Positions 7,318-16,052 of a DNA stretch of 64,000 nt are shown here, piece after piece (the stretch's first letter is position 1; each line of letters starts with the position of its first letter). Under the pieces are notes generated by a model. The model searched no databases and was not told the DNA's origin. It saw only the letters and a program-made list of their open reading frames with translations. The position numbers were made by a program, and so were the translations under genes. This DNA comes from an uncultured Myxococcales bacterium (GTDB lineage Bacteria > Myxococcota_A > Polyangia > Polyangiales > Polyangiaceae): positions 48,026-112,025 of the forward strand of contig CALFEQ010000080.1 in assembly GCA_937949945.1 (NCBI GenBank), written 5' to 3'.

Positions 7318-9174
7318 TCACGCCTCGAGCAGGCTCGCGGCGATGTTCCGGCGGCGGCCCTCGCGCATGCGCCAGAGGACCACGCCGAGGCCGATGAAGA
7401 GCGCCGGGATGCCGAGGGTCATCGTGCCCTCGATCCAGTACTGCTTCCGCTTGCGCTCCTTGCGGATGCGATCCTCCTCCTTCTTGAGCTGCTCCTCCGT
7501 CATCTCCTCGCCCACCTTCGGCTTCACGACGTCGCCGTAGGCGAGGTTCGGCTCCTGGAGGATCTTGGCCGACGAGGCGAGCAGGTCGACGTCACCCGTC
7601 ATCCAGTCGAGGAGGTTCTTCGTCTGGAGGATGAACGTCGTACCGATCATCTGCACGTACGGCCCGGCGATCGCCATGAGGAACTCGTCGCCGCCGCCGT
7701 TCGGGAGCATCATGGCCATCTGACCGAAGTCCGGCCCCTGACCGGAGCGGACGAACGGGTTGGCGAAGAACTGCGCCGACGAGAGCACGAGGACGCGCGC
7801 GGGCGCGCTCGACTCCATCGGCCTCTCGACGCCCATCGTGTCGCCCTCGGGGAACGCCGTCTTCAGGCGGCCCTCGGCGGTCGCCGCGACCGCGTACTGC
7901 TGGAAGTTGCCCTTCGGACGCCACTGGCGCGCGGGCCGGAGATCCACCGTGTCGCCGGTCTCGACGATCGCCGCCGGCGTCGAGCGCGCGATGATGCGCA
8001 GCTTGTCACCGAGCTGCGGCTGCTTCTCCGGCTTGAGCGTGAGCGACGAGGCGAACGGGAACGACGCCTGCGGGATGCGGAAGAACGCTGCGAAGCTCGT
8101 GTCGAGCAGCGTCTCGTCGCCCGTGAAGCGAGCATCCTCGCGCACGTCGAGGATCTGCGGGAAGATCATCGTACGCGGGCCGGTGAGCGTCTCGACGCGG
8201 ACGCGGAACGGACGCCCGAACTCGAGCACCACGTCCTTGTTCATCCCGATGCCGTAGCCCTCGAGGAGCTTCTCGAGGCCCCACGTGTTCAGCGTGGCGC
8301 TCATCGTCGGATCGCCCGCCTTCACGTTCACCGCGCTCGCGAGCACCGCGAGGCTCTTGCCGCGCATGACGAACTGGTCGATGCGCCGGAGCTCCTTCTC
8401 CGTGAGCTCCTTGCCCGGCTGCGTGATGAGAAGGCCGTCGAGGCTCTCGTCGATCTCGGCGTCGCCGTTCTTCAGATCGACTTCCTTGATCTCGTAGAAC
8501 GGGAAGTACTGCGTGATGATGCCCTGGATCGACGGGCCCTGCCCGCGAGCGCCCGGGACGAGGTTCGCCTCCGTGAGCTTCAGCTCGTCGTGCCCGGTGA
8601 GGACGCCGATCTTGTGCTTGGTGTTGTCACCCGCGTCCTTGAGCTCGCGGATCTTGTTCGTGATCCAGAACTCGAGACCGGTGTTGTAGTCGGGCGACAG
8701 CACCGGGATCTTGTCGCGCTGGGTCTTGTAGGTGAAGACGAGGCCCATGTAGCCCTGGGCCACCTCCGCCCTGTCCTCGGTGTCCGATCCCTCGATCCGC
8801 TGGAGCTTCTGGAGCCCGGCCTCCTCGGCCCTCTTTCGCTCCTCCTCCGTCTTCGGCTCGATGATCGTGTAATCGAACTTGCCGCGCCCGGCGTCCTTGT
8901 ACTGCTGAAGAAGGTCGCGCAGATCGCGGACGAACGCGTCGAGCTTCGGGAGGCCGCGCGTGACGTAGGCCTCGACGTAGATCTTCTCGCCGTCCTTGAT
9001 CGAGCGGATGAGGCGGCCGCTGCCTTCCGACAGCGTGTACTTCTCCGCCTTCGTCATGTCCTTCCGCCAGTACATGAAGTAGCTGAGCGTGTTCACCGCC
9101 ACGACGATTGCCGCGATGATGAACAGGAGCGCGCCCGACTCGGTGGCGGCCTTCTTCTTCCGTTCCATGGCCAT
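7318..9174 (-). CDS. gldG: GldG-like ABC exporter auxiliary protein
   Basis: 618 residues. Residues 16-38 form a membrane helix (GALLFIIAAIVVAVNTLSYF), a large periplasmic region follows with the ABC-auxiliary (PF09822-type) pattern including IGVLTGHDELKLTEANLV and GLLITQPGKELTEKELRRIDQF, and a C-terminal helix near 583-602 returns to the cytoplasm with a basic tail. This is the architecture of GldG, which works with GldA and GldF in gliding Bacteroidetes. In myxobacteria the exported substrate is unknown. It lies between the permease and the DUF4340 gene, all one direction. Confidence 0.88.
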   Translation of the reverse strand: MAMERKKKAATESGALLFIIAAIVVAVNTLSYFMYWRKDMTKAEKYTLSEGSGRLIRSIKDGEKIYVEAYVTRGLPKLDAFVRDLRDLLQQYKDAGRGKFDYTIIEPKTEEERKRAEEAGLQKLQRIEGSDTEDRAEVAQGYMGLVFTYKTQRDKIPVLSPDYNTGLEFWITNKIRELKDAGDNTKHKIGVLTGHDELKLTEANLVPGARGQGPSIQGIITQYFPFYEIKEVDLKNGDAEIDESLDGLLITQPGKELTEKELRRIDQFVMRGKSLAVLASAVNVKAGDPTMSATLNTWGLEKLLEGYGIGMNKDVVLEFGRPFRVRVETLTGPRTMIFPQILDVREDARFTGDETLLDTSFAAFFRIPQASFPFASSLTLKPEKQPQLGDKLRIIARSTPAAIVETGDTVDLRPARQWRPKGNFQQYAVAATAEGRLKTAFPEGDTMGVERPMESSAPARVLVLSSAQFFANPFVRSGQGPDFGQMAMMLPNGGGDEFLMAIAGPYVQMIGTTFILQTKNLLDWMTGDVDLLASSAKILQEPNLAYGDVVKPKVGEEMTEEQLKKEEDRIRKERKRKQYWIEGTMTLGIPALFIGLGVVLWRMREGRRRNIAASLLEA

Positions 9175-9194
9175 GGTGGCTGTCTCTCTTCTAC

Positions 9195-9215
9195 TGGAGC
9201 CTGGAGCCTGGAGCC
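9195..9215. repeat. TGGAGCC heptamer, three perfect copies
   Basis: Three perfect tandem copies of TGGAGCC in the 45-base spacer between the permease (ending 9220) and GldG-like (starting 9174) genes. It is the same unit as at 7270-7287, 24730-24743 and, in complement, 35690-35717. Confidence 0.95.
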
Positions 9216-9219
9216 CCCA

Positions 9220-10188
9220 TCAGGTCCACTTCCTGCGCTCGAGGGCGTGGAAGGCGACGCACAGGCAGAGCACCGCAATCGAGATGAAGTAGACGAGCGC
9301 TCGCGAGTCGAGCAGACCGCGCGAGAAGGGCTCGAAGCGCGACTGGAGGCTGATGAACGCGACCGCGTCACCGAGCCAGCCCTGGAGGGACTCGACCGCC
9401 GACACGTTTCCGATCGCGTAGAGCAGCGTCAGCGTCAGCATCGTCGCGAAGAACGAGAGGATCTGGCTCTCGGTGAACGCGGAGTACATGAGGCCGACCG
9501 CCGTGCCCGCTGCGGACAAGCAGAAGAGCCCGAGCATGCCGACCCAGAACGCGCCCCAATCGAGCTCGCCCAGGCGCCACGGCCACTTGAACATCGCGAC
9601 CGGGTAGAGCACGACGAGCGCGAGCTGGACGCTCACGATCGCGAGCGCGGCGAAGTACTTGCCGAGGATGACCTCGCTGTCCTTCACCGGCATCGTGATG
9701 AGCAGCTCGATCGTGCCGACGCGCTTCTCGTCGGAGAGCGTGCGCATCGTGAAGAGCGGGATGACGAGAGCGCACAGCGCGAACGGCAAGAAGTCGAACA
9801 TGCGCTGCATCGTCACGCGGTCGACCTGCCAGAACCCGCCCTTGTACATGTAGAAGTACAGGCCGAGGCCGATCATGCTGGCCGAGATGACGATGTACGT
9901 GATCGGCGAGTTGAAGTAGGCGGCGAGCTCGCGACGCGTGATCGTCCACACCATCCGCGCCGAGCCGGGTCGATCGAGGGCGACCTTCTCCTTCGCCATC
10001 GTGTCGACCATCGACATCGGCCGAGTGGCCGCGTCGTCGCTGACGTCGTCGTCCGAGTCGTCGGAGTCGGAGTCCGAGTCGGAGTCGGCCTCGTCGCCGT
10101 CCTCCTCCTCTTCCTCGTCACGCTCCTCGGCCTCTTCCGCAACGCGGGACTTCTTCTTCGCGTCCTTCTCGATGGTCTCGCTGCTCAT
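9220..10188 (-). CDS. gldF: ABC-2 type permease, GldF-like, with acidic N-terminal extension
   Basis: 322 residues. The first 80 or so residues are an unusual cytosolic extension of Glu, Asp and Ser (runs such as DSDSDSDSDDSDDD) absent from typical GldF. The rest is an ABC-2 permease with about six membrane helices, including ITYIVISASMIGLGLYF, FLPFALCALVIPLFTM, and a C-terminal ALVYFISIAVLCLCVAFHAL, and the loop SDEKRVGTIELLITMPV that is conserved in NosY/GldF permeases. ATG overlaps the stop of the ATPase gene (ATGA), so translation is coupled. The acidic segment mirrors one at the ATPase C-terminus. Confidence 0.88.
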   Translation of the reverse strand: MSSETIEKDAKKKSRVAEEAEERDEEEEEDGDEADSDSDSDSDDSDDDVSDDAATRPMSMVDTMAKEKVALDRPGSARMVWTITRRELAAYFNSPITYIVISASMIGLGLYFYMYKGGFWQVDRVTMQRMFDFLPFALCALVIPLFTMRTLSDEKRVGTIELLITMPVKDSEVILGKYFAALAIVSVQLALVVLYPVAMFKWPWRLGELDWGAFWVGMLGLFCLSAAGTAVGLMYSAFTESQILSFFATMLTLTLLYAIGNVSAVESLQGWLGDAVAFISLQSRFEPFSRGLLDSRALVYFISIAVLCLCVAFHALERRKWT

Positions 10189-10280
10189 CGCTCGTTCCTC
10201 TCGTCGTCACCATCGTCGTCGTCGGAGTCCGAGTCGTCGTCCGACTCTTCCTCGTCGTCCTCGTCCTCCTCGTCCTCGTC
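10030..10280. repeat. Low-complexity Asp/Glu/Ser codon tract spanning two genes
   Basis: Imperfect repeats of GAGTCG/TCGTCC-type hexamers (plus strand) encode the acidic end of the ATPase and the acidic start of the permease on the minus strand, running through the ATGA junction. The tract looks like slippage-expanded DNA that was kept in frame in both genes. Confidence 0.8.
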
Positions 10281-11324
10281 GTAGTGGTCCGCGTCGCGGT
10301 CGTCCTCTTTGACGGGGCCGAGCTGCCGGTTGCGTCGCGCGTCGCCGATCGTGAGCTGACGGAAGACGTCTTCGAGGGTCTGCGTGTCGCGATGAAGCTC
10401 GAGGAGCACCCACCCCTTGTCCGCGACGAGGCGGAAAATCTCCGGCCGGAGGTCGATTCCGTCCTCGCCGGCGAGCTCGTACGAGTGGGCGCGCTCGTCC
10501 GTGGGCAGCTCGACCACCTTGGTCACCCCCGGGAGCTTCGAGAGCGCATCCTCGACCTCGCTCTGCCGCGGGAGCGGGCCCTTGCCGCGGTACGGTGCGT
10601 CGCCCGCGGACTCCTGGACGGACACGATGTAACGGACGCGACCGCTCTTCGCACGGATCTCGTCGAGCGGACCGTCCGCGACCACGCGACCGCGCGAGAC
10701 GATGATCGCACGGGCGCACGCGGCCTCGACCTCCTTCAGGTTGTGGGTCGAGAGGAGGACCGTCCGGTCCTTGCCGATCTGCTTCAGGTAGTTGAGGAAC
10801 TCGCTGCGCTCGTTCGGGTCGAGGTCGCTCGTCGGCTCGTCGAGGATGAGGATCGGCGGGTCGTGGATGAGCGCCTGCGCCAGACCGACGCGCTGCCGAT
10901 AGCCGTGCGACAGATGACGGATCTCCTTCGACAGCGACTGCGCGAGGCCGCAGATCTCGATGACCTGTCGCGCCCTCTTCTTGAACGTCACCGGATCGAG
11001 GTTGCGGACGCGCGCCGCGAACTCGAGGTACTCGTAGACGGTCATCTCGAGGTAGAGCGGCGCACGCTGCGGCAAGTATCCGATGCTCGCCCGCACCGCG
11101 AGCGTGTCGTCGAACACGTCGTGACCGCGGACCTTCGCCGTCCCGCTCGTGGGCGAGATGAAGCAGGTCAAGATCCGCATCGTGGTGGACTTGCCAGCGC
11201 CGTTCGGACCGAGGAAGCCGACGACCTCCCCCTTTGCGACCTCGAAGCTGACGTCGTCGAGGGCCTTGAACGAGCCGTATCGCTTCGTCAGGCCACTCGC
11301 GTAGATCATCACGTCGGTGGACAT
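10185..11324 (-). CDS. gldA: ABC transporter ATP-binding protein, GldA-like, with acidic C-terminal tail
   Basis: 379 residues from ATG 11324, chosen because GGAGG precedes it and the domain begins at once (YASGLTKRYG); an upstream in-frame ATG at 11375 has no support. Walker A is GPNGAGKST, the signature is LSHGYRQRVG, Walker B is ILILDEPT and the switch His lies in LSTHN. A C-terminal regulatory domain follows, then about 40 residues almost wholly Asp, Glu and Ser. First gene of the exporter operon (ATPase, permease, GldG-like, DUF4340). It powers export by the GldF-like permease at the inner membrane. Confidence 0.92.
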   Translation of the reverse strand: MSTDVMIYASGLTKRYGSFKALDDVSFEVAKGEVVGFLGPNGAGKSTTMRILTCFISPTSGTAKVRGHDVFDDTLAVRASIGYLPQRAPLYLEMTVYEYLEFAARVRNLDPVTFKKRARQVIEICGLAQSLSKEIRHLSHGYRQRVGLAQALIHDPPILILDEPTSDLDPNERSEFLNYLKQIGKDRTVLLSTHNLKEVEAACARAIIVSRGRVVADGPLDEIRAKSGRVRYIVSVQESAGDAPYRGKGPLPRQSEVEDALSKLPGVTKVVELPTDERAHSYELAGEDGIDLRPEIFRLVADKGWVLLELHRDTQTLEDVFRQLTIGDARRNRQLGPVKEDDRDADHYDEDEEDEDDEEESDDDSDSDDDDGDDERNER

Positions 11325-11624
11325 CCATCCTCCGTCGCCCGTCCCCTCCCCCGAAGGAGGCGAACTGGGGCGCACATGTCGAAGAGAAGGGGCGGTCGAA
11401 AACAGACCCCGCCCGCGCGCGGAACGAGCTTGTTAGCGGATTTCTTCCCCGGACCCAACAGCCCCGTCGTTCCGGCGGCAACACCAAGCCCCGCGCCGCC
11501 GAAATCGAAGCGCAGGCCAAAACCTCCACGAAAGGCAGAACTTTCGCGCGGGCGCATCCTAATCGCGGGTGCCGATCTGTCAACGGGTGGGGATCATGCC
11601 GTTTTCGGCCGCTCGGCGACCCAC

Positions 11625-11643
11625 GGCGGGCCTTCGGCCCGCC
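11625..11643. terminator. GC hairpin, possible terminator
   Basis: Perfect 8-bp inverted repeat GGCGGGCC-TTC-GGCCCGCC, immediately before a heptamer array. It lies downstream of adenosine deaminase (minus strand) and upstream of the exporter operon, a plausible place for a terminator, though no U-tract follows. Confidence 0.4.
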
Positions 11644-11645
11644 GA

Positions 11646-11674
11646 GTCCTCAGACCTCAGACCTCGGTCCTCAG
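11646..11674. repeat. Degenerate GTCCTCA heptamer array (4 copies)
   Basis: Units GTCCTCA, GACCTCA, GACCTCG and GTCCTCA in tandem with exact 7-base phase, a diverged version of the array at 7206-7238. It starts three bases after the hairpin at 11625-11643. Confidence 0.85.
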
Positions 11675-11853
11675 CGAATGAGACCCGACACGTCATCGCT
11701 GCGTCGGATGAGTCCAGGCCCTCGATCGTCGCCTTTTCGGCCAACAGCGTCATCCCCACGCACACGCATGCCCGAGGGCCACCGACCGTTTCAGCTCATT
11801 CGCCGAGTCTGCGGGCGATTTCGCTGAGATCGAAGATCGGAGGGCGAGCAGAG

Positions 11854-11899
11854 AGTCCTCAGCGGTCCAGGACCTCTGCAGGCACCACCGCTGAGGACT
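11854..11899. repeat. 13-bp perfect inverted repeat, partly built from the heptamer
   Basis: AGTCCTCAGCGGT at 11854-11866 pairs exactly with ACCGCTGAGGACT at 11887-11899 across a 20-base loop. The outer part of each arm is the heptamer sequence, so the right arm merges into the array at 11891-11920. It may act as a terminator for adenosine deaminase on the minus strand. Confidence 0.7.
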
Positions 11900-11920
11900 G
11901 AGGACTGAGGACTGAGGACT
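11891..11920. repeat. CTGAGGA heptamer tandem repeat (4 copies)
   Basis: Four perfect copies of CTGAGGA plus CT, the reverse complement phase of the CTCAGTC-type array at 7206-7238. It ends about 75 bases from the adenosine deaminase stop codon. Confidence 0.95.
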
Positions 11921-11994
11921 CCTCTGTCAGGAGCCCTCAGCGACGAACGACCTCCGCCGCCGTCGAAGACCGCGCTGACAGCGACGAGCGCCCG

Positions 11995-13134
11995 TCAGGC
12001 TTGCCCCCTCGTCGCCCCGCCCAGCTGCACCGCCGGCGAGCTCGACGACGAGGTCGCCGGCGACGGCGCCGGAATGTCGACGTCGTACGGCGGATCGTCC
12101 GGGAACGCCTTGAGCTCCTCGCTCACGTGGCGGACGTACTGCTGCTTGATGTGGAAGGGCAAGAATGCGGCTTTGAAGCCCGAGAGGACGATCTGCTTGA
12201 GGTCGCCGAGGCTGAAGCCCATCTCCTTGTGACAGAGCCAGAGCTCCTTCGACACGGTCGTGTCCGTGACGAGCCGGTTGTCCGTGTTCACCGTCACGCG
12301 GAGGCCGAGGTTCTTGTACAGCTTGATCGGGTGGCTCGCGAGGTCGCGGATGGCGCCCGTCTGGACGTTCGAGGACGGACAGCACTCGAGCGCGATCCGG
12401 TGATCGTTGACGTAGTGGAGGAGATCGCCGTCCTCGCGCAGCCGGCAGCCGTGGCCGATGCGGTGCGCGCCGCAGACGTGGATCGCCTGGTGGATCGACT
12501 CGGGGCCGTACGCCTCGCCCGCGTGGATCGTCACGTTGATGTTGTTGTCGCGAACGAGCTGGAACGCCGCGCGGTGATGCTTCGCCGGGTGATCGTACTC
12601 GGCTCCGGCGAGATCGAATCCGACGACGCCGCGATTCTTGTACGCGACGGCGAGCTCCGCCATCTCGAGCGAGCTCTCCGGCGAGACGTTGCGGATGCCG
12701 CAGATGATGACGTTCGACTCGATGCCGTACTTGTCCTGGGCCGCGCGCAGGCCTTCGAGCACCGCCTCCACGACCGTCGTGAGCTTCAGCCCGCGCCGCG
12801 TGTGGAGCATCGGCGAGTAGCGCACTTCCATGTAGCGCACGTTCTCGCGCGCTGCGTCCTCCGCGAGCTCGAAGGCGGCACGCGTCAGCGACTCGGCCGT
12901 CTGCAGGACGCGGAGCGTGACGTCGAACGCCTTCAGGTACTCGACGAGCGAGCCGCAGTTCTGACCGAGGTTCATCGCCTTGCGCAGGCCGTCCTCGTCG
13001 TGTGCCGGCAGCTCGATGCGACCCTTCTCTGCGAGGTCCAGGATCGTCGACAGCCTCAGCGATCCGTCCAGGTGGACATGGAGATCCGTCTTCGGAAGCT
13101 TCTCTATGACCTCGAGGGGGATCGTGTTCGGCAT
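11995..13134 (-). CDS. add: Adenosine deaminase
   Basis: 379 residues from ATG 13134; the open frame extends further upstream but homology-like sequence starts at IPLEVIEKLPKTDLHVHLDGS. Purine salvage: hydrolytic deamination of adenosine (or deoxyadenosine) to inosine in the cytosol. Zinc and catalytic motifs are all present: HVHLDGS (HxH), VTIHAGEAYGPE (His and catalytic Glu), HRIGHG, and VNTDNRLV with the metal-binding Asp. The C-terminal 30 residues are a Ser/Pro/Ala-rich tail. The neighbours are not purine genes, so it is probably a single transcription unit. Confidence 0.93.
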   Translation of the reverse strand: MPNTIPLEVIEKLPKTDLHVHLDGSLRLSTILDLAEKGRIELPAHDEDGLRKAMNLGQNCGSLVEYLKAFDVTLRVLQTAESLTRAAFELAEDAARENVRYMEVRYSPMLHTRRGLKLTTVVEAVLEGLRAAQDKYGIESNVIICGIRNVSPESSLEMAELAVAYKNRGVVGFDLAGAEYDHPAKHHRAAFQLVRDNNINVTIHAGEAYGPESIHQAIHVCGAHRIGHGCRLREDGDLLHYVNDHRIALECCPSSNVQTGAIRDLASHPIKLYKNLGLRVTVNTDNRLVTDTTVSKELWLCHKEMGFSLGDLKQIVLSGFKAAFLPFHIKQQYVRHVSEELKAFPDDPPYDVDIPAPSPATSSSSSPAVQLGGATRGQA

Positions 13135-13550
13135 GCCCGTTCCTATCACGAGTCGCAAGCCGTCGGAACCCCACTGGCTCGCGCCGTCGCGAGCCAGCGC
13201 CACGCAGCCCGCCCGCGGTCCTCGAGCCGGGCGCGCCCCACGCGAGCATCCGCAACGAGATACTCCGCACGACCACCGAGGCGGCTCGCGAGCTCGACGG
13301 CTCGCCTGCCGCCCGCATCGGATAGCAACTCCGAGACGACACCACGCCGCTCTGGCGAGCGACCGCGGTCGCGAAGAGGAGACGAGCTCCCTCGCGAGCC
13401 TTACGGTTGCTCGGAGCGAGTCAGCGCCGAGACGCGAGGAGGCGGGACCGGAGAGAACGATCGGGCAAACGCGTTCAGTGCCGTGCGGCCGCGGCGGCGT
13501 CGTGGCCTGGGGCAGTGTCGTCTTGCACGGACTCTGCAGTAGTCCGCGGA
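13135..13550. other. Intergenic spacer, divergent promoters expected
   Basis: 416 bases between divergent genes (adenosine deaminase and the lysozyme-like gene). I see no RNA gene or repeat. A minus-strand frame at 13146-13328 (TTG start, about 60 residues, helical Arg/Ala-rich) has reasonable composition but no ribosome binding site, and I leave it uncalled. Confidence 0.5.
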
Positions 13551-14177
13551 ATGGACACTCTCGCCTTCGTTCTTGCGGCGATGAACGCCGTCGCACCAGA
13601 CGCGGACCATACGGAGCTCGGAAGCGCCATCGCGCGCGTCGTCGATGCACAGCCCTATGCCCGAGACGAGAGATCGCGGCGGCAGATTGCGGCGCTTGTC
13701 GTCGCGGTCGCTTTCCGTGAAGGGTCCCTCCGGACGCGCGTGTTCGGAGATCACGACAAACACGGGAGACCCCACTCGTTCTGCACGATGCAGATCCACG
13801 ACAGGTCGGGCGGGTCCCCGGCGCTGAACGACGACCTCGACCTCTGCATCAGCACGGGTCTCAAGATGCTCCGCACGTCGATGCGCATGTGCCCGAGCCA
13901 TCCCGTCGCGTTCTATGCGGAAGGGCCGCGCGGCTGCACCTCGAAGAGGGCGCAGCGCATCAGCAACGACCGCGTCGCCCTCGCCAAGTGGATCGCGGCG
14001 ACTGCGACACGCAAGCTCGAGGAGGAGGCTCGGAGCCGACCTGCCGAGCAGACGGCGACCGTCACCGAATCGCCACGCGACGTCGTGTCCGTGGCGAATC
14101 GCCCCAAAGAGCCACTGCTCGCGCGTCACGTCCCGGCGAAGCTGGCGATCGACCCGATGCCGGTGCACTGGCGGTGA
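13551..14177 (+). CDS. Hypothetical protein with lysozyme/transglycosylase-like core
   Basis: 208 residues from ATG 13551. Residues 45-75 contain VAFREGSLRTRVFGDHD followed by HSFCTMQIHD, which resembles the lysozyme-fold arrangement of a catalytic Glu, then a GD-x-x turn and a C-x-x-QIH strand found in lytic transglycosylases and phage lysins. Four Cys could pair. The last 50 residues are a low-complexity linker rich in Glu, Arg and Pro. No clear signal peptide is visible, although the first 14 residues are hydrophobic. Function is an inference from motif resemblance. Confidence 0.65.
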   Translation: MDTLAFVLAAMNAVAPDADHTELGSAIARVVDAQPYARDERSRRQIAALVVAVAFREGSLRTRVFGDHDKHGRPHSFCTMQIHDRSGGSPALNDDLDLCISTGLKMLRTSMRMCPSHPVAFYAEGPRGCTSKRAQRISNDRVALAKWIAATATRKLEEEARSRPAEQTATVTESPRDVVSVANRPKEPLLARHVPAKLAIDPMPVHWR

Positions 14178-14417
14178 GGGTGCGCCGGCCGAGCATCGCC
14201 TGCTGCTCGACGGCTGCACGTCTGCGGCCTGCACGCCCTGCTCGCACGTGCCGGTACGGGCGGCCCGCTCCTGCCGGCACGCGCGGGCGCAGCCGCGCTC
14301 GCTCTCGTACGGCCAAGCTCGCGCTTTCCGGCCGGCGGGCGCTGCGATCGTGCGTGCCTTCCGCGGCTCGTTGTGGAAGATCGCGGGCCCCGTGCCCCTC
14401 GCACGGAGAGCCTCGCG

Positions 14418-16037
14418 ATGCATGCGTTTCCGCTCCACCTCTCCCGCCGTGTCGTCATCTTCGTCCTGACGGTCCTCTCGGCGCTGCTCTCGACGTCCGT
14501 CGCCCGGGCGTGGGAGGACGGCGAGAGCGTCGGGCCGGACCTCAGCACGCCGCGCCGAGCGGTCGCCGCCTTCTTCGACGCGGTCGAGGCCGGCGACTAC
14601 GACACCGCCGCGCGCGTGCTCGATCTCCACGCGATCCCCGCCGCTACCCGCGCGGAGCACGGACGCGAGGCCGCCAAGCAGCTCTACACCGTGCTCGAGC
14701 GCGTCGCCTGGGTCGAGCTCGCGAAGCTCTCGGACGATCCGAAGGGGAGGCCGGAGGACGGAGAGAACTCCGAGATCATCGCGACGGCCAGTTACGGCGA
14801 GCGCCAGGTGCCGATCACGCTGGTACGGACGAGCAGCCTCCGCCCGGAGTGGGTCTTCTCCTCGGCGACCGTCGCGCGGCTCCCGAAGCTCTACGAGGAG
14901 CACGGCCCGGGCATGCTCGAGCGCAGCGTCCCCGAGTGGCTCCGCTCGAAGCGGGTCTGGGGCCTCGCCGCGTGGCAGTGGCTCGGGCTGCCGATCGCGG
15001 TGCTCGTCGCGCTCGTGGCGGGGGTCGTCCTGTCGACGGTCTTGCGCTGGATCGCGACGCGTTTGACGTCGCGCACGTCGACGAAGTGGGACGACGAGCT
15101 CGCCGCCGCGCTCTACGCGCCGATGCGCCTCTTCCTCGCCGCCGTCGTCTTCCGCTTCCTCCTCGATCCCCTCGCGCTCAGCGCGGCCGCGACGCACATC
15201 TCGTCGCGACTCGTCGGCATCGCCACGATCGCGACCCTCGCGTGGGTCGCCGTGCGCGTCGTCACGGTGGGCTCGCGCTGGGTCGAGGAGCACGCGAAGA
15301 AGAGCGCCGCCGGTACCGACGACGAGGAGCTACGCGCGCGCGGGATCGCCACGCAGGTCCGCATCCTGCGGCGCGTCCTCAACGTGGCCATCGGCGTCAT
15401 CGCGCTGGCGCTGATGCTGACGCAGTTCGAGCTCGTCCGGAACATCGGCGTGTCGCTGCTCGCGTCCGCCGGCCTCGCCGGCGTCGTCCTCGGCTTCGCC
15501 GCGCAGCGCACGATCGGAAGCCTCATCGCGGGCATCCAGCTCTCCGCGACGCAGCCGATCCGCATCGGCGACGTCGTCATCGTCGAGGGCGAGTGGGGGA
15601 CGATCGAGGAGATCACGCTCACCTACGTCGTCGTGCGGATCTGGGACGAGCGACGCCTCATCGTTCCGATGTCGCGGTTCCTCGAGCATCCGTTCCAGAA
15701 CTGGACGAAGACGTCCGCGCAGCTCCACGGCACGATCTTCTTCCACGTCGACTGGACGTTCCCCGTCGACGCCATGCGCCAGGAGCTCGACCGCATCCTC
15801 GAGGACCACCCCTTCTGGGACAAGCGCACCAAGGGCGTCGTCGTGACCGACGCCAAGGAGCGCACGCTCGAGGTCCGCGTGCTCGTCAGCGCGGCGGACT
15901 CGGGCAAGCTCTGGAACCTGCGCGTCGACGTCCGCGAGAAGCTGGTGAAGTGGCTGCAGCAGCTCGAGGGCGGCCGCTACCTCCCGCGGTTCCGCTTCGA
16001 GGGAGAGGCCGCCCCGGCCGTGCGAGCCGAACGGTGA
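14418..16037 (+). CDS. Mechanosensitive channel, MscS family
   Basis: 539 residues from ATG 14418, chosen over the ATG at 14373 because GGAGAG lies about seven bases upstream and a signal peptide begins there (SRRVVIFVLTVLSALLSTSVARA). A periplasmic DUF3828-like or NTF2-like segment (RRAVAAFFDAVEAGDYDTAA) is followed by five or so membrane helices. The MscS pore helix SLLASAGLAGVVLGFAAQ and the beta-domain GDVVIVEGEWGTIEEITLTY with PMSRFLEHPFQNWT are unmistakable. It should sit in the inner membrane and release solutes on hypo-osmotic shock. The N-terminal periplasmic domain is an addition to the basic MscS plan. Confidence 0.92.
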   Translation: MHAFPLHLSRRVVIFVLTVLSALLSTSVARAWEDGESVGPDLSTPRRAVAAFFDAVEAGDYDTAARVLDLHAIPAATRAEHGREAAKQLYTVLERVAWVELAKLSDDPKGRPEDGENSEIIATASYGERQVPITLVRTSSLRPEWVFSSATVARLPKLYEEHGPGMLERSVPEWLRSKRVWGLAAWQWLGLPIAVLVALVAGVVLSTVLRWIATRLTSRTSTKWDDELAAALYAPMRLFLAAVVFRFLLDPLALSAAATHISSRLVGIATIATLAWVAVRVVTVGSRWVEEHAKKSAAGTDDEELRARGIATQVRILRRVLNVAIGVIALALMLTQFELVRNIGVSLLASAGLAGVVLGFAAQRTIGSLIAGIQLSATQPIRIGDVVIVEGEWGTIEEITLTYVVVRIWDERRLIVPMSRFLEHPFQNWTKTSAQLHGTIFFHVDWTFPVDAMRQELDRILEDHPFWDKRTKGVVVTDAKERTLEVRVLVSAADSGKLWNLRVDVREKLVKWLQQLEGGRYLPRFRFEGEAAPAVRAER

Positions 16038-16052
16038 CGTTCGCGCGCGCCG

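Larger units (their letters stand above)
11325..11994. other. Intergenic spacer with repeats and hairpins
   Basis: 670 bases between the adenosine deaminase stop and the ABC ATPase start, both minus strand. It holds two hairpins and two heptamer arrays listed separately and should also contain the promoter of the exporter operon, which I cannot place. Short ORFs here have no ribosome binding sites or convincing composition. Confidence 0.7.

Noticed and set aside
5315..7540. 741-residue plus-strand frame opposite the lipoprotein and DUF4340 genes
   Set aside because: Antisense shadow; Val/Asp/Leu-rich monotony typical of the complement of high-GC genes.
8590..10284. 564-residue plus-strand frame opposite the GldG-like and GldF-like genes
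   Set aside because: Antisense shadow ending in the Ser-rich complement of the acidic tract.
13401..15293. 630-residue minus-strand frame opposite the lysozyme-like and MscS genes
   Set aside because: Low-complexity shadow; the plus strand has MscS motifs.
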